Source: an uncultured Bacillota bacterium (lineage in GTDB: Bacteria; Bacillota; Clostridia; Peptostreptococcales; Anaerovoracaceae). From it: DNA of 26,643 nucleotides. The position numbers and the translations under genes were made by a program. The notes below the pieces were generated by a model. That model ran no database searches and was not told the origin of the DNA. It saw nothing but the letters and a program-made list of their open reading frames with translations. The stretch is from NCBI GenBank assembly GCA_946410475.1, contig CAMKAM010000006.1:1-26643 (forward strand), given 5' to 3'. This document shows, in pieces, positions 6,639 to 13,808 of the stretch; position 1 is the first letter of the stretch; each line of letters begins with the position of its first letter.

Positions 6639-7517
6639 ATGGGAATGGAAAAGAAGACGCATTTCACTGTTGACAAGTCGAAGTGCATAGGATGCGGAAG
6701 ATGCATAGATACATGCTCGGGCATGGTGATAGAGAAAGGGAAGGACGGCTTCCCGGAGATGAAGAGTTTTGAACGCTTCGGGTGGAGAGGATGCTGGAGA
6801 TGTCAGCACTGTCTCGCGGTCTGTCCTGTGGGGGCGATCTCCATATTTGATAAGAAGCCGGAGGATTCTCTGCCGAAGCCGCCTGCCGAGATGGGCGCTT
6901 ATATGGAGAGCCTCGTCACGAACCGCCGCTCGTGCCGCAGATTCCTGGACAGGAACGTCGACCCGGACACGATCACGAGCATACTGTCTGCAATGGAGGC
7001 GGCCCCGACGGGCGGGAACTCCCAGGGTGTGGAATATACAGTGATCGATGACAAAGACAGAGTCCGTGAGATATGGAAGGTGGCTTACACGAAGATGGAA
7101 GCCGACGCGAAGAAGCACATATATACGCACAGCTTCGACGATTTCTTCTACGGCAAGATGAAACAGTCAGAGAAGACTGTGCGCAAGGACGACCTGCTCT
7201 TCTGCGGGGCGCCGCACCTTTTCATAGCACACGAGAAGTGTGCGGGCAAATGGGCAGAGGACAACAAGGTGAACTGTAATATCGCGACGGCTTACTTCGA
7301 ACTGCTCTGCAATGCGCATGGCCTCGGAACGGTGATCATGAGCTACCCGGGAGAGGTTCTGAGCGAACTTGTGCCGGAAGCGAGGGCGATGCTGGATATC
7401 CCGAACGATCATTACACGAAGCTGCTGGTAGGGTTCGGATACCCTGAGATCGAATATGCCAGGGGCGTGCAGAAGGAAAGAAAGCGCAAGATCCACAGAT
7501 ATAGCGAGAGAGGGTGA
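6639..7517 (+). CDS. Nitroreductase-family flavoprotein with N-terminal 2x[4Fe-4S] ferredoxin domain
   Basis: 292 residues. Residues 10-70 form a two-cluster ferredoxin domain with C16, C19, C22, C26 and C52, C55, C58, C62 (the first set ends CS rather than the usual CP). Residues about 85-285 are an FMN nitroreductase fold: NRRSCRRFLDRNVD for FMN phosphate binding, the AAPTGGNSQ loop, and the C-terminal LVGFGYPEIEYAR segment. Such fusions probably feed electrons from the clusters to FMN to reduce an organic substrate, which cannot be named here. GGAG lies 7 nt before the ATG. It is divergent from the damaged HxlR gene with palindromes between them, which suggests it was once HxlR-controlled and may now be expressed constitutively. 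Confidence 0.9.
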   Translation: MGMEKKTHFTVDKSKCIGCGRCIDTCSGMVIEKGKDGFPEMKSFERFGWRGCWRCQHCLAVCPVGAISIFDKKPEDSLPKPPAEMGAYMESLVTNRRSCRRFLDRNVDPDTITSILSAMEAAPTGGNSQGVEYTVIDDKDRVREIWKVAYTKMEADAKKHIYTHSFDDFFYGKMKQSEKTVRKDDLLFCGAPHLFIAHEKCAGKWAEDNKVNCNIATAYFELLCNAHGLGTVIMSYPGEVLSELVPEARAMLDIPNDHYTKLLVGFGYPEIEYARGVQKERKRKIHRYSERG

Positions 7518-7600
7518 ACGAAGTGGCAAAACAAGAAGAGAGGCTGGACAGGCTGGTCGATGGGGATATCGGAGACGTGGTCTTGGAACTAAAGAGTTGA
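7514..7600 (+). CDS. Possible small ORF of 28 residues overlapping the nitroreductase stop
   Basis: A GTG at 7514 overlaps the nitroreductase stop codon (GTGA), an arrangement typical of translational coupling, and reads 28 charged codons (start VNEVAKQEERLDRL, end DVVLELKS) to TGA at 7598-7600. A second GTG at 7523 has a purine-rich stretch at better spacing. I recognise no family. The -35 box of the nhaC promoter overlaps its stop. It may be a real micro-protein, a remnant of a longer gene, or chance. Confidence 0.25.
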   Translation: MNEVAKQEERLDRLVDGDIGDVVLELKS

Positions 7601-7625
7601 AAAGCCCGGCCGATATGAGTAAAAT
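7597..7625 (+). promoter_or_regulatory. Promoter of nhaC, predicted to give a leaderless mRNA
   Basis: -35 TTGAAA at 7597-7602, 17-bp spacer, -10 TAAAAT at 7620-7625. The start ATG is at 7632, 6 bases after the -10 box, which is where transcription should begin. Confidence 0.6.
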
Positions 7626-7631
7626 GTGCCC

Positions 7632-8945
7632 ATGGATCTTGTAATAGCTTTCGGAATATTCATAGCTGCTGTCGTCGCCGCGCTCGCAAGCGGCGTCACA
7701 GTGATCGCGGCGCTGGCCATCGGCCTGGCCGCTTTTGCTGTGCTTGCAGTCAGAAGAGGCTTTGGATTCTCTGAGACTTCAAGGATGATCCGGAAGGGGA
7801 TGAGGTCTTCGCTCATAGTCGTGTATGTCATGATAATTGTCGGGATCCTGACGGCTTCGTGGCGTGCGTCCGGAACGATCACTGTTTTCATAGAATACGG
7901 CGTGCGGGCTATATCGCCGCACATATTTCTCATAGTCACATTCCTTCTCACGTGTCTTCTCAGCTATGCGCTCGGGACGAGCTTCGGCGTAGCGGGAACG
8001 GTCGGAGTCATCTTCATGGCGCTTGCCAGGAGCGGCGGGGTCGATCCCGTGCTGACGGCGGGCGTGATAATGTCGGGGCTCCTCTTCGGCGACCGCGGCT
8101 CGCCCGTTTCATCGTGCACGATAACATGCGCAGCGGTCACAGAGACTGACCTGATGGATAATATCAAGAAGCTGATGATAACGGCGGCGCTGCCGCTCGC
8201 GTTAACGTTCATCTTCTGCGTAGTGGTCTCATGGCAGAACCCGATCGGGATGGTGGATACGGATCTGCTGTCGGCTATGCATGAAGAACATGTCATCTCG
8301 CTGTGGGCCTTCCTGCCGGCGGCCCTGATCCTTGCTCTGCCTCTGCTGAAGGTCGGAGTGGTAAGATCGATGCTGGCCAGTATTGCCGCTGCTGCTGCGG
8401 TCGCGTTTTTCGTGCAGGGTTTTTCCGTTGCAGAGCTGCTTCGATTTGCGTGTCTTGGGTATACTGCCCGTGTAAGCGAAATGTCCCGCATCCTTGACGG
8501 GGGCGGAATGATCTCGATGGTCAGTATAATCCTGATCCTGATAGTGGCCTGCGGCATTTCGGGCATATTCGAAGGAGCGGATCTGCTCGCTGGAGTCCAT
8601 GAGAAACTGAAGGCGATCACGGAAAGGGTCGGATGTTTCCCGGTCATGACCGTTCTTTCGGCTGTAATGGCCGCTCTGTTCTGCAATCAGATCATACCGG
8701 TCATGATGAGCAAGGATCTGTTCGCGGATATCTATGAACAGAGGGGAGCGTCACGGACGGAGCTTGCGGTCGACATAGAAAATTCGGCGGCGATCATAGT
8801 AACACTGGTGCCGTGGTGCCTGATGTGCAGCGTGCCGCTGGGATTCATGGGCGTAGGCTACGGCGCGATGAAATATGCGGTATATGTATATGCTGTGCCG
8901 CTGTGCTATCTGCTTACTAAGAAGCGGTTCAAGTTCAATGTATAA
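7632..8945 (+). CDS. NhaC-family Na+/H+ antiporter
   Basis: About 437 residues and strongly hydrophobic, with 10 or more predicted membrane spans, consistent with the Na+/H+ antiporter NhaC family (inner membrane, sodium/proton exchange). Supporting segments are LSYALGTSFGVAGTVGVIFM, GVIMSGLLFGDRGSPVSSCT and, near the C terminus, DIENSAAIIVTLVPWCLMCSVPLGFMGVG, which match conserved NhaC loops including the DR/SP region. Substrate specificity within the family (Na+, or malate-linked exchange) cannot be decided. ATG 7632 is preferred to GTG 7626: neither has a ribosome binding site, but a good promoter ends 6 nt before the ATG. Its stop codon abuts the ATGGAA array of the next gene with no terminator, so read-through into that gene is possible. 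Confidence 0.85.
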   Translation: MDLVIAFGIFIAAVVAALASGVTVIAALAIGLAAFAVLAVRRGFGFSETSRMIRKGMRSSLIVVYVMIIVGILTASWRASGTITVFIEYGVRAISPHIFLIVTFLLTCLLSYALGTSFGVAGTVGVIFMALARSGGVDPVLTAGVIMSGLLFGDRGSPVSSCTITCAAVTETDLMDNIKKLMITAALPLALTFIFCVVVSWQNPIGMVDTDLLSAMHEEHVISLWAFLPAALILALPLLKVGVVRSMLASIAAAAAVAFFVQGFSVAELLRFACLGYTARVSEMSRILDGGGMISMVSIILILIVACGISGIFEGADLLAGVHEKLKAITERVGCFPVMTVLSAVMAALFCNQIIPVMMSKDLFADIYEQRGASRTELAVDIENSAAIIVTLVPWCLMCSVPLGFMGVGYGAMKYAVYVYAVPLCYLLTKKRFKFNV

Positions 8946-8946
8946 A

Positions 8947-8983
8947 ATGGAACGATAATGGAACGATAACGGTTTAAACGGTT
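8947..8983 (+). promoter_or_regulatory. ATGGAA/ACGGTT repeat array before the second xre-uma2 gene
   Basis: ATGGAA begins at 8947 and 8958, ACGGTT at 8969 and 8978, giving steps of 11, 11 and 9 bp. The first two copies share the 11-bp unit ATGGAACGATA. The last copy overlaps the -35 box (ACGGTTGACAA), as at 2515-2525. The array starts 1 bp after the nhaC stop codon. Likely an operator; see the matching feature at 2471. Confidence 0.6.
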
Positions 8984-9010
8984 GACAAAGATCTCTCCGT
9001 CTGCTAATAT
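8982..9010 (+). promoter_or_regulatory. Promoter of the second xre-uma2 / xthA operon with a very short leader
   Basis: -35 TTGACA at 8982-8987, 17-bp spacer, -10 TAATAT at 9005-9010. Transcription should start near 9017, inside the ribosome binding site GGCGGAGG (9014-9021), so the leader is only about 12 nt before ATG 9029. Confidence 0.8.
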
Positions 9011-9028
9011 CAAGGCGGAGGTATTTTT

Positions 9029-9859
9029 ATGGACATACAGGAAATGAGGCGAAGAAAGCGTTCGCTGGGGCTTACGAATGAACAGCTCTCGGAACTGTCG
9101 GGTGTTCCGCTCGGCACAGTCCAGAAAGTCATAGGCGGCACTACGAAGGCTCCCCGCAGAGATACTTTGGCCGCGCTCGAAAAGGTTCTTCGTATGGCGG
9201 ATGAAGTAGATGGATCAGCGAGCCTGATCAGAGAGTCTTCTCCGGCATTCGATTACGGCGCGGTGAGAAACGTAGAAGATACAGATGCCGGACGAAAGAA
9301 AAAACAGGGCGAATACACTATAGAAGATTACCTTGCGTGGCCGGAAGACGAACGGATAGAACTGATCAACGGCAGGATCTATATGATGAGTGCCCCGGAG
9401 GTGATCCATCAAGTGATCGGTCTGCACGTATGGCAAAAAACAGCAAATTACATAGATGAGAAAGGCGGAGACTGCTTGCCTGCAGCTGCGCCGATAGATG
9501 TGCAGCTCGACTGTGACGACAGGACGATGGTCCAGCCGGATATGCTGATACTATGCGACCTTGAGAAGCTCAATAGAAAACGTATCATCGGCGCTCCGGA
9601 TTTTGTGCTCGAAGTGCTGTCGCCATCCACAAGATCAAAGGACATAGTAGTCAAAACAGAAAAGTACATGACTGCCGGCTGCCGTGAATACTGGATAGTC
9701 GATCCGGAAGGTGAAACAGTGACCGTATATGATTTTGAGAATGAAAACTTCCCGATCTACTATTCATTTGATGATGCTGTTCCTGTGAATATTTATGATG
9801 GAGATCTGACGATAGATTTCAAGGTGTTAAGAGAGAAACTAAGGAAATTCTTTAGATAG
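9029..9859 (+). CDS. XRE-family HTH / Uma2 endonuclease fusion protein (second locus)
   Basis: 276 residues: XRE HTH at about 1-55 (LTNEQLSELSGVPLGTVQKV), variable linker at 56-92, Uma2 domain at about 93-270 with IELING (E111), VQPDMLILC (D161), FVLEVLSPSTRSKD (E185), K199/K202 and AGCREYWIVD. It is a clear paralogue of the fusion at 3308: the HTH and the Uma2 catalytic region are strongly conserved while the linker is not. In ELING the aspartate of the common ELIDG is replaced by asparagine. The ATG follows GGAGG by 7-8 nt. xthA begins 13 nt downstream and is almost certainly co-transcribed. The HTH may bind the upstream repeat array; this is inference. Confidence 0.9.
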   Translation: MDIQEMRRRKRSLGLTNEQLSELSGVPLGTVQKVIGGTTKAPRRDTLAALEKVLRMADEVDGSASLIRESSPAFDYGAVRNVEDTDAGRKKKQGEYTIEDYLAWPEDERIELINGRIYMMSAPEVIHQVIGLHVWQKTANYIDEKGGDCLPAAAPIDVQLDCDDRTMVQPDMLILCDLEKLNRKRIIGAPDFVLEVLSPSTRSKDIVVKTEKYMTAGCREYWIVDPEGETVTVYDFENENFPIYYSFDDAVPVNIYDGDLTIDFKVLREKLRKFFR

Positions 9860-9872
9860 AGTAAGGAGATAG

Positions 9873-10679
9873 ATGATGAAACTGATATCATGGAATGTCA
9901 ATGGAATAAGGGCGTGTGTCAAGAAAGGATTCCTGGATTTCCTCGCGGAAGAGCAGCCCGATGTACTCTGCGTACAGGAGACAAAAATGCAGGAGGGACA
10001 GGAAGAGATACCGACTGACGGATATCTTCAGTTCTGGTGTTCGGCAGAGAAAAAAGGGTACTCGGGCGTTTTGATGCTGGTGAATGAAATGACTATGGGC
10101 AAGCCGCTCTCGGTAACGACCGGGATGGGGATCGAAGAGCATGACAATGAGGGCCGCGTCGTTACAGCGGAGTTCGATGACTTTTATCTTGTAAGCGTAT
10201 ATACCCCGAATTCTCAGGATGGTCTGAAGAGGCTGGACTACCGGATGGAATGGGAGGATGCTTTCAGGGGATACCTGAAAGGTCTCGAAACGGATGGCAA
10301 CGTCCGCGCAGCCGCGGACGGCGCCGCAGGTCCAAAGCCTGTCATAGTCTGCGGAGACATGAACGTCGCCCACGAGGAGATCGACCTCAAGAATCCGAAG
10401 ACGAACAGGAAGAATGCGGGCTTTTCGGACGAGGAGCGCGCGAAGATGACAGAACTGCTCGGAGCCGGATTCATAGATACGTTCAGATATTTCTATCCGG
10501 ACGCGGAAGGGATATATTCATGGTGGAGCTACCGCTTCAATGCGAGAAAGAACAACGCGGGATGGCGCATCGACTATTTCCTCACATCCGAAGACCTGGA
10601 GCCGAGACTGAAAGATGCGAAGATCCTGACAGAGGTATTCGGCAGTGATCACTGCCCGGTAGTTCTTGAACTGGACTGA
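9873..10679 (+). CDS. xthA: Exodeoxyribonuclease III (AP endonuclease)
   Basis: Class II AP endonuclease and 3'-5' exonuclease of base excision repair (ExoIII/APE1 family; called exoA in Bacillus). 268 residues with the full active site: N8 (SWNVNG), E36 (QETK), Y110 (SVYTPN), D162 and N164 (GDMNVAH), D234 (WRIDYF), D259 and H260 (GSDHCP). An alanine/glycine-rich insertion lies at about residues 140-154, before GPKPVIVCGDMN. AAGGAG precedes tandem ATG codons at 9873 and 9876; either could be used. It is the second gene after XRE-Uma2 and is closed by a strong terminator. Compare nfo, in the same position in the other Uma2 locus. Confidence 0.96.
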   Translation: MMKLISWNVNGIRACVKKGFLDFLAEEQPDVLCVQETKMQEGQEEIPTDGYLQFWCSAEKKGYSGVLMLVNEMTMGKPLSVTTGMGIEEHDNEGRVVTAEFDDFYLVSVYTPNSQDGLKRLDYRMEWEDAFRGYLKGLETDGNVRAAADGAAGPKPVIVCGDMNVAHEEIDLKNPKTNRKNAGFSDEERAKMTELLGAGFIDTFRYFYPDAEGIYSWWSYRFNARKNNAGWRIDYFLTSEDLEPRLKDAKILTEVFGSDHCPVVLELD

Positions 10680-10706
10680 TATGATCGGCCGTATCTGCTT
10701 ACGCAT

Positions 10707-10746
10707 AAAAAGACCGTCGTCCGTAACGGATGACGGTCTTGTTTCG
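10707..10746. terminator. Bidirectional terminator between xthA and the phosphohexomutase gene
   Basis: A 14-bp stem AAGACCGTCGTCCG / CGGATGACGGTCTT (10710-10723 with 10727-10740, one G-T pair), TAA loop, with A-rich sequence on the left and GTTTCGTCTTTT on the right. It serves two convergent operons. Confidence 0.9.
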
Positions 10747-10763
10747 TCTTTTGTCATATCTAC

Positions 10764-12287
10764 CTAAAGGGCCGATGAATCGAGCTCGGAATATCCGGAG
10801 AGGAATCCTTTCAGAGCAGCTGCTATCGCGTCGCAGCCGCCTTCCTGCTCCGCCTCTATATTCAGCGGCATCAGGGGTTCGTGCAGCGACTTCCTGAGAA
10901 GGAACCAGCCCTGATATTCGCCGTCATCGTAATCGACACGGACGCCTTCAAAGTTCGGTGAAATGACGCTCATCGACGGTGCTTCGTCGGAAGCGGCGAA
11001 TGCCTGAAGGTCGTCAAGGACGCCGCCGGCGTATTCCGCAAAATCTTCGGCGGAGAGCTTCATCCTGACTTCGCGCGCCTCGGCCGGTGCTCCAAGCGTT
11101 TCGATGAGGCTGCTGATCTTTTTCTTCTCCATCGCGAGGAGGGCTGTCTTGATGACGATCTTTGTCGCAAGATATGCTCCGTCGTCAAGGAAGTAGTTCT
11201 CCTTGAACGCGCAGTGTCCGCTGGTCTCGATAGCGAGCGGGCTCACTTCGCCTGCCTCGTTCAGTTCCTTTGATTTATCTATTACGTTTTTGTATCCGCG
11301 TTTGAAACGAAGATGTTTCATCCCGAGCGTTCCCTCGAGAAAAGCAGTAAGGTGCGTCGATGTTATGCTGTCGGTGACGACGGTGGATCCGGGGTATTCT
11401 TCGTTTACCAGAGCCGCGGCAAGAGCGACGATGCCGTTTCTCGCGATCTCGTTCCCGTTCTCGTCGACTGCTGCAGATCTGTCGACATCCGTATCGAAGA
11501 TGATGCCCAGATCTGCGCCCGACTCTTTGACACTTGAAGATATGGCAGCCATAGCTTCTTTGTTCTCGGGGTTCGGGATGTGGTTCGGGAACATACCATC
11601 AGGCTCAAGGAAAGTCCCGACCACGTCGGCTCCGAGCGGCGCAAGGACCTTGGTCGCGTAGAAACCGCCGCCTCCGTTGCCGGCGTCCACGCAGATCTTG
11701 AGTCCTGCGAGGGGCTTGGGGATGTCAGGGTCGATCCCGTCTTTTATGAGCTGCCTTAGGTGCTCCGAGTACACATCCATCAGCGACGATCCGTCATCCA
11801 CATAGAAGACGCGGACCGATTCGGGAGTCTGGTCCTCGTCGTAGGAGGAAGCCTTCTCGAGTATTGCTTTGATGTCCGGTTTTCCCAGGCCGCCTTCTTT
11901 AGTGAAGAATTTGAAACCATTCCTGTGGTAGGGAAGGTGCGATGCTGTGATCATGACCGCTCCGTCGCAGCTGAAGTCTTCGAATATCGTCGACATGAAC
12001 ATCGCCGGCGTGCTGGCGAGACCGCAGTCTGCTACTTCAGCGCCTGCCGAAACGACGCCCAAGGCGAACGCTCTTCCGAGTTCTTCTCCGCTGATCCTCG
12101 GATCGCGTCCCATCGAGATCCGTAGTTCTTCGATGTCCGGCGCATCCGGACGGGCAGCGAGCCACTCCGCAAAAGCCTTGCCTATCCTGAATGCCGCAGT
12201 GCTGTCGAGATTTACTTCGTCGCCGGGTACTCCGTCGATCGCGATGCCTCTGATATCGCTTCCGTTTTGTAGCTTCATGTAATCCAT
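10764..12287 (-). CDS. Phosphomannomutase/phosphoglucomutase (alpha-D-phosphohexomutase family)
   Basis: Interconverts sugar 1- and 6-phosphates through a phosphoserine. 507 residues with the four expected regions: catalytic TASHLP (S116), metal-binding DTDVDR (D265, D267, D269; DGDADR is more usual), sugar-binding ETSGH (354-358) and a C-terminal phosphate-binding LLRKSLHEPLMPL loop. The exact substrate (mannose or glucose phosphate) cannot be assigned. The start ATG is 2 nt beyond the larE stop, and its ribosome binding site AGGAG lies inside the last codons of larE, so it is translationally coupled as the last gene of an HD-larE-mutase operon. Confidence 0.9.
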   Translation of the reverse strand: MDYMKLQNGSDIRGIAIDGVPGDEVNLDSTAAFRIGKAFAEWLAARPDAPDIEELRISMGRDPRISGEELGRAFALGVVSAGAEVADCGLASTPAMFMSTIFEDFSCDGAVMITASHLPYHRNGFKFFTKEGGLGKPDIKAILEKASSYDEDQTPESVRVFYVDDGSSLMDVYSEHLRQLIKDGIDPDIPKPLAGLKICVDAGNGGGGFYATKVLAPLGADVVGTFLEPDGMFPNHIPNPENKEAMAAISSSVKESGADLGIIFDTDVDRSAAVDENGNEIARNGIVALAAALVNEEYPGSTVVTDSITSTHLTAFLEGTLGMKHLRFKRGYKNVIDKSKELNEAGEVSPLAIETSGHCAFKENYFLDDGAYLATKIVIKTALLAMEKKKISSLIETLGAPAEAREVRMKLSAEDFAEYAGGVLDDLQAFAASDEAPSMSVISPNFEGVRVDYDDGEYQGWFLLRKSLHEPLMPLNIEAEQEGGCDAIAAALKGFLSGYSELDSSAL

Positions 12288-12289
12288 AG

Positions 12290-13111
12290 TTAGTCTCCTG
12301 TCCTTTGCTTGTTCAGACTGCCCATCTCATAACCGCCGAGTTCGAGGACGGCGTATTTGAAACCGGCGTCTTTGATGATAGCCGCCAGTCTGTCCATCAT
12401 TTCGTCATTTTGCAGTAAGCGTCTTTCCTCCTGGAGGACTTCAAGTCTTCCGATGTCGCCGTGGTGTCTGACTCTGACCTGTGTGAAGCCGAGAGCGCGC
12501 ACGGCGGACTCCGCCTTGTATACCGCGGATACCTTTTCGGCAGTGACTGCCTCGCCGAAAGGCACCCTGCTCGCCAGGCAGGCGCATGCGGGCTTCGACC
12601 AGATCGCGAGCCCTCGTTTTTCGAGCTCCGCCCGTATCTCTGCCTTCGTTAGTCCGGCATCGCGCAGCGGACTTTTGATATCGAGCTCAGTAAGCGCTTT
12701 TATGCCCGGACGATAGTCGGACATATCGTCGAGGTTGCTTCCGTCCGCCAGGATGAATCCGCCGGGAAGCCTAGAAGTCTCTTCGAGAAGCGCCGTGAAG
12801 ATGATCCTTTTGCAGTGATAGCATCTGTCAGGCGGATTCTTCACGAAGGGCTCGGCGCTCAGCAGATCGGGGTTTTCGATAATGATATGTCGCAGCCCTC
12901 TCTCTTTGCAGAAGAGTTTTGCTTCCTCGATCTCATCAGGCGGGTTGATGGGTGCGGAGACGGTCAGCGCCGCCGTGCTTTCCGTCCCCAGAGTCTCTTG
13001 GGCGAACGAAAGCAGAAAGGTGCTGTCCACTCCGCCTGAGAATGCGACGGCGACCTTCCCGTATTCCAGCAATCCCTCTTTTAGTTTTTCGAGTTTTGCG
13101 TTTGTATCCAT
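12290..13111 (-). CDS. larE: ATP-dependent sacrificial sulfur transferase LarE
   Basis: LarE converts the carboxylates of a pyridinium dicarboxylate adenylate to thiocarboxylates while building the nickel-pincer cofactor of lactate racemase and related enzymes. 273 residues with the PP-loop SGGVDS (25-30), a CxxC pair (C97, C100 in DRCYHCK) and the sulfur-donor region KPACACLASRVPFG; C176 or C178 corresponds to the sacrificial cysteine. The CxC is noteworthy because some LarE proteins use an iron-sulfur cluster instead of destroying a cysteine. ATG 13111 gives the usual LarE N terminus. A TTG at 13123 would overlap the upstream stop (TTGA) and is an alternative. larA, larB and larC are not in the window. 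Confidence 0.9.
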   Translation of the reverse strand: MDTNAKLEKLKEGLLEYGKVAVAFSGGVDSTFLLSFAQETLGTESTAALTVSAPINPPDEIEEAKLFCKERGLRHIIIENPDLLSAEPFVKNPPDRCYHCKRIIFTALLEETSRLPGGFILADGSNLDDMSDYRPGIKALTELDIKSPLRDAGLTKAEIRAELEKRGLAIWSKPACACLASRVPFGEAVTAEKVSAVYKAESAVRALGFTQVRVRHHGDIGRLEVLQEERRLLQNDEMMDRLAAIIKDAGFKYAVLELGGYEMGSLNKQRTGD

Positions 13112-13119
13112 AGATTGGA

Positions 13120-13695
13120 TCAACCTTCGTATGCGTTGACTTCATCCTCAACAGTTCTCATCGCGAGGATCGTCTTCTCGAACAGCTCGTCGAGTTCCCA
13201 ACCAAGCATTTCTGCGCCGCGTCTTATGATGTCACGGTCGCAGCCGGCTGCGAATTTCTTGTCTTTGAACTTCTTTTTGAGCGACTTGAGCTCCATGTCC
13301 TTGCAGCTCTTTGAAGGTCTCATGAGAGCGGCAGCTCCGATCAGACCCGTCAGTTCGTCTGTCGCGAACAGGACCTTTTCCATCTCGTGCTCCGGCTCGA
13401 CATCGGAGCAGATACCGTATCCGTGCGAGCAGACAGCGTGGACGATGCTCTCGTCGGCGTCGATCTCAGCCAGCAGCTCCGGAGCTTTCTTGCAGTGTTC
13501 CTCCGGCCAGTTCTCGAAGTCCACGTCGTGCAGCAGTCCGCAGATGCCCCAGAATTCGGCGTCGTCGCCGTAGCCGAGTTCGTTTGCGAACCATTTCACT
13601 ACGCCTTCAACTGTGAGAGCGTGCTTTACATGGAACGGATCCTTGTTGTATTTTTTAACGAGTTCAAATGCCTGATCTCTTGTTGGTATCGCCAT
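13120..13695 (-). CDS. HD-domain protein, probable phosphohydrolase
   Basis: 191 residues with HD-superfamily metal ligands: H22 or H25 (FHVKHA), the H56-D57 pair (LLHDVDF), H86 and H91 (IVHAVCSHG) and D113 (FATDELTG). The family hydrolyses nucleotides or other phosphoesters; the substrate is unknown. AAAGGAG lies upstream of the ATG. It is the first gene of the operon with larE and the phosphohexomutase, and its stop abuts the larE start. Confidence 0.85.
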   Translation of the reverse strand: MAIPTRDQAFELVKKYNKDPFHVKHALTVEGVVKWFANELGYGDDAEFWGICGLLHDVDFENWPEEHCKKAPELLAEIDADESIVHAVCSHGYGICSDVEPEHEMEKVLFATDELTGLIGAAALMRPSKSCKDMELKSLKKKFKDKKFAAGCDRDIIRRGAEMLGWELDELFEKTILAMRTVEDEVNAYEG

Positions 13696-13734
13696 TATTC
13701 AATCTCCTTTCACTTGTTCACTTTATATAGTTAA

Positions 13735-13763
13735 ATAGTATATTAAGAAAAGACCGATTGCAA
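13735..13763 (-). promoter_or_regulatory. Possible promoter of the HD-larE-mutase operon
   Basis: On the minus strand, -35 TTGCAA at 13763-13758 and -10 TACTAT at 13740-13735 with a 17-bp spacer. The -35 lies within the terminator of the preceding operon. The match is moderate. Confidence 0.4.
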
Positions 13764-13787
13764 CAAAGAGGGCAACGGTCTTTTTGC
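13745..13787 (-). terminator. Terminator at the end of the dap operon and EamA gene
   Basis: Stem AAAGACCGTTGC / GCAATCGGTCTTT on the minus strand, with one bulged base and a 10-nt loop, followed by TTTTC. It lies just past the stop of the EamA gene. Confidence 0.75.
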
Positions 13788-13808
13788 TTACTTTATCATT
13801 GACGCGGA

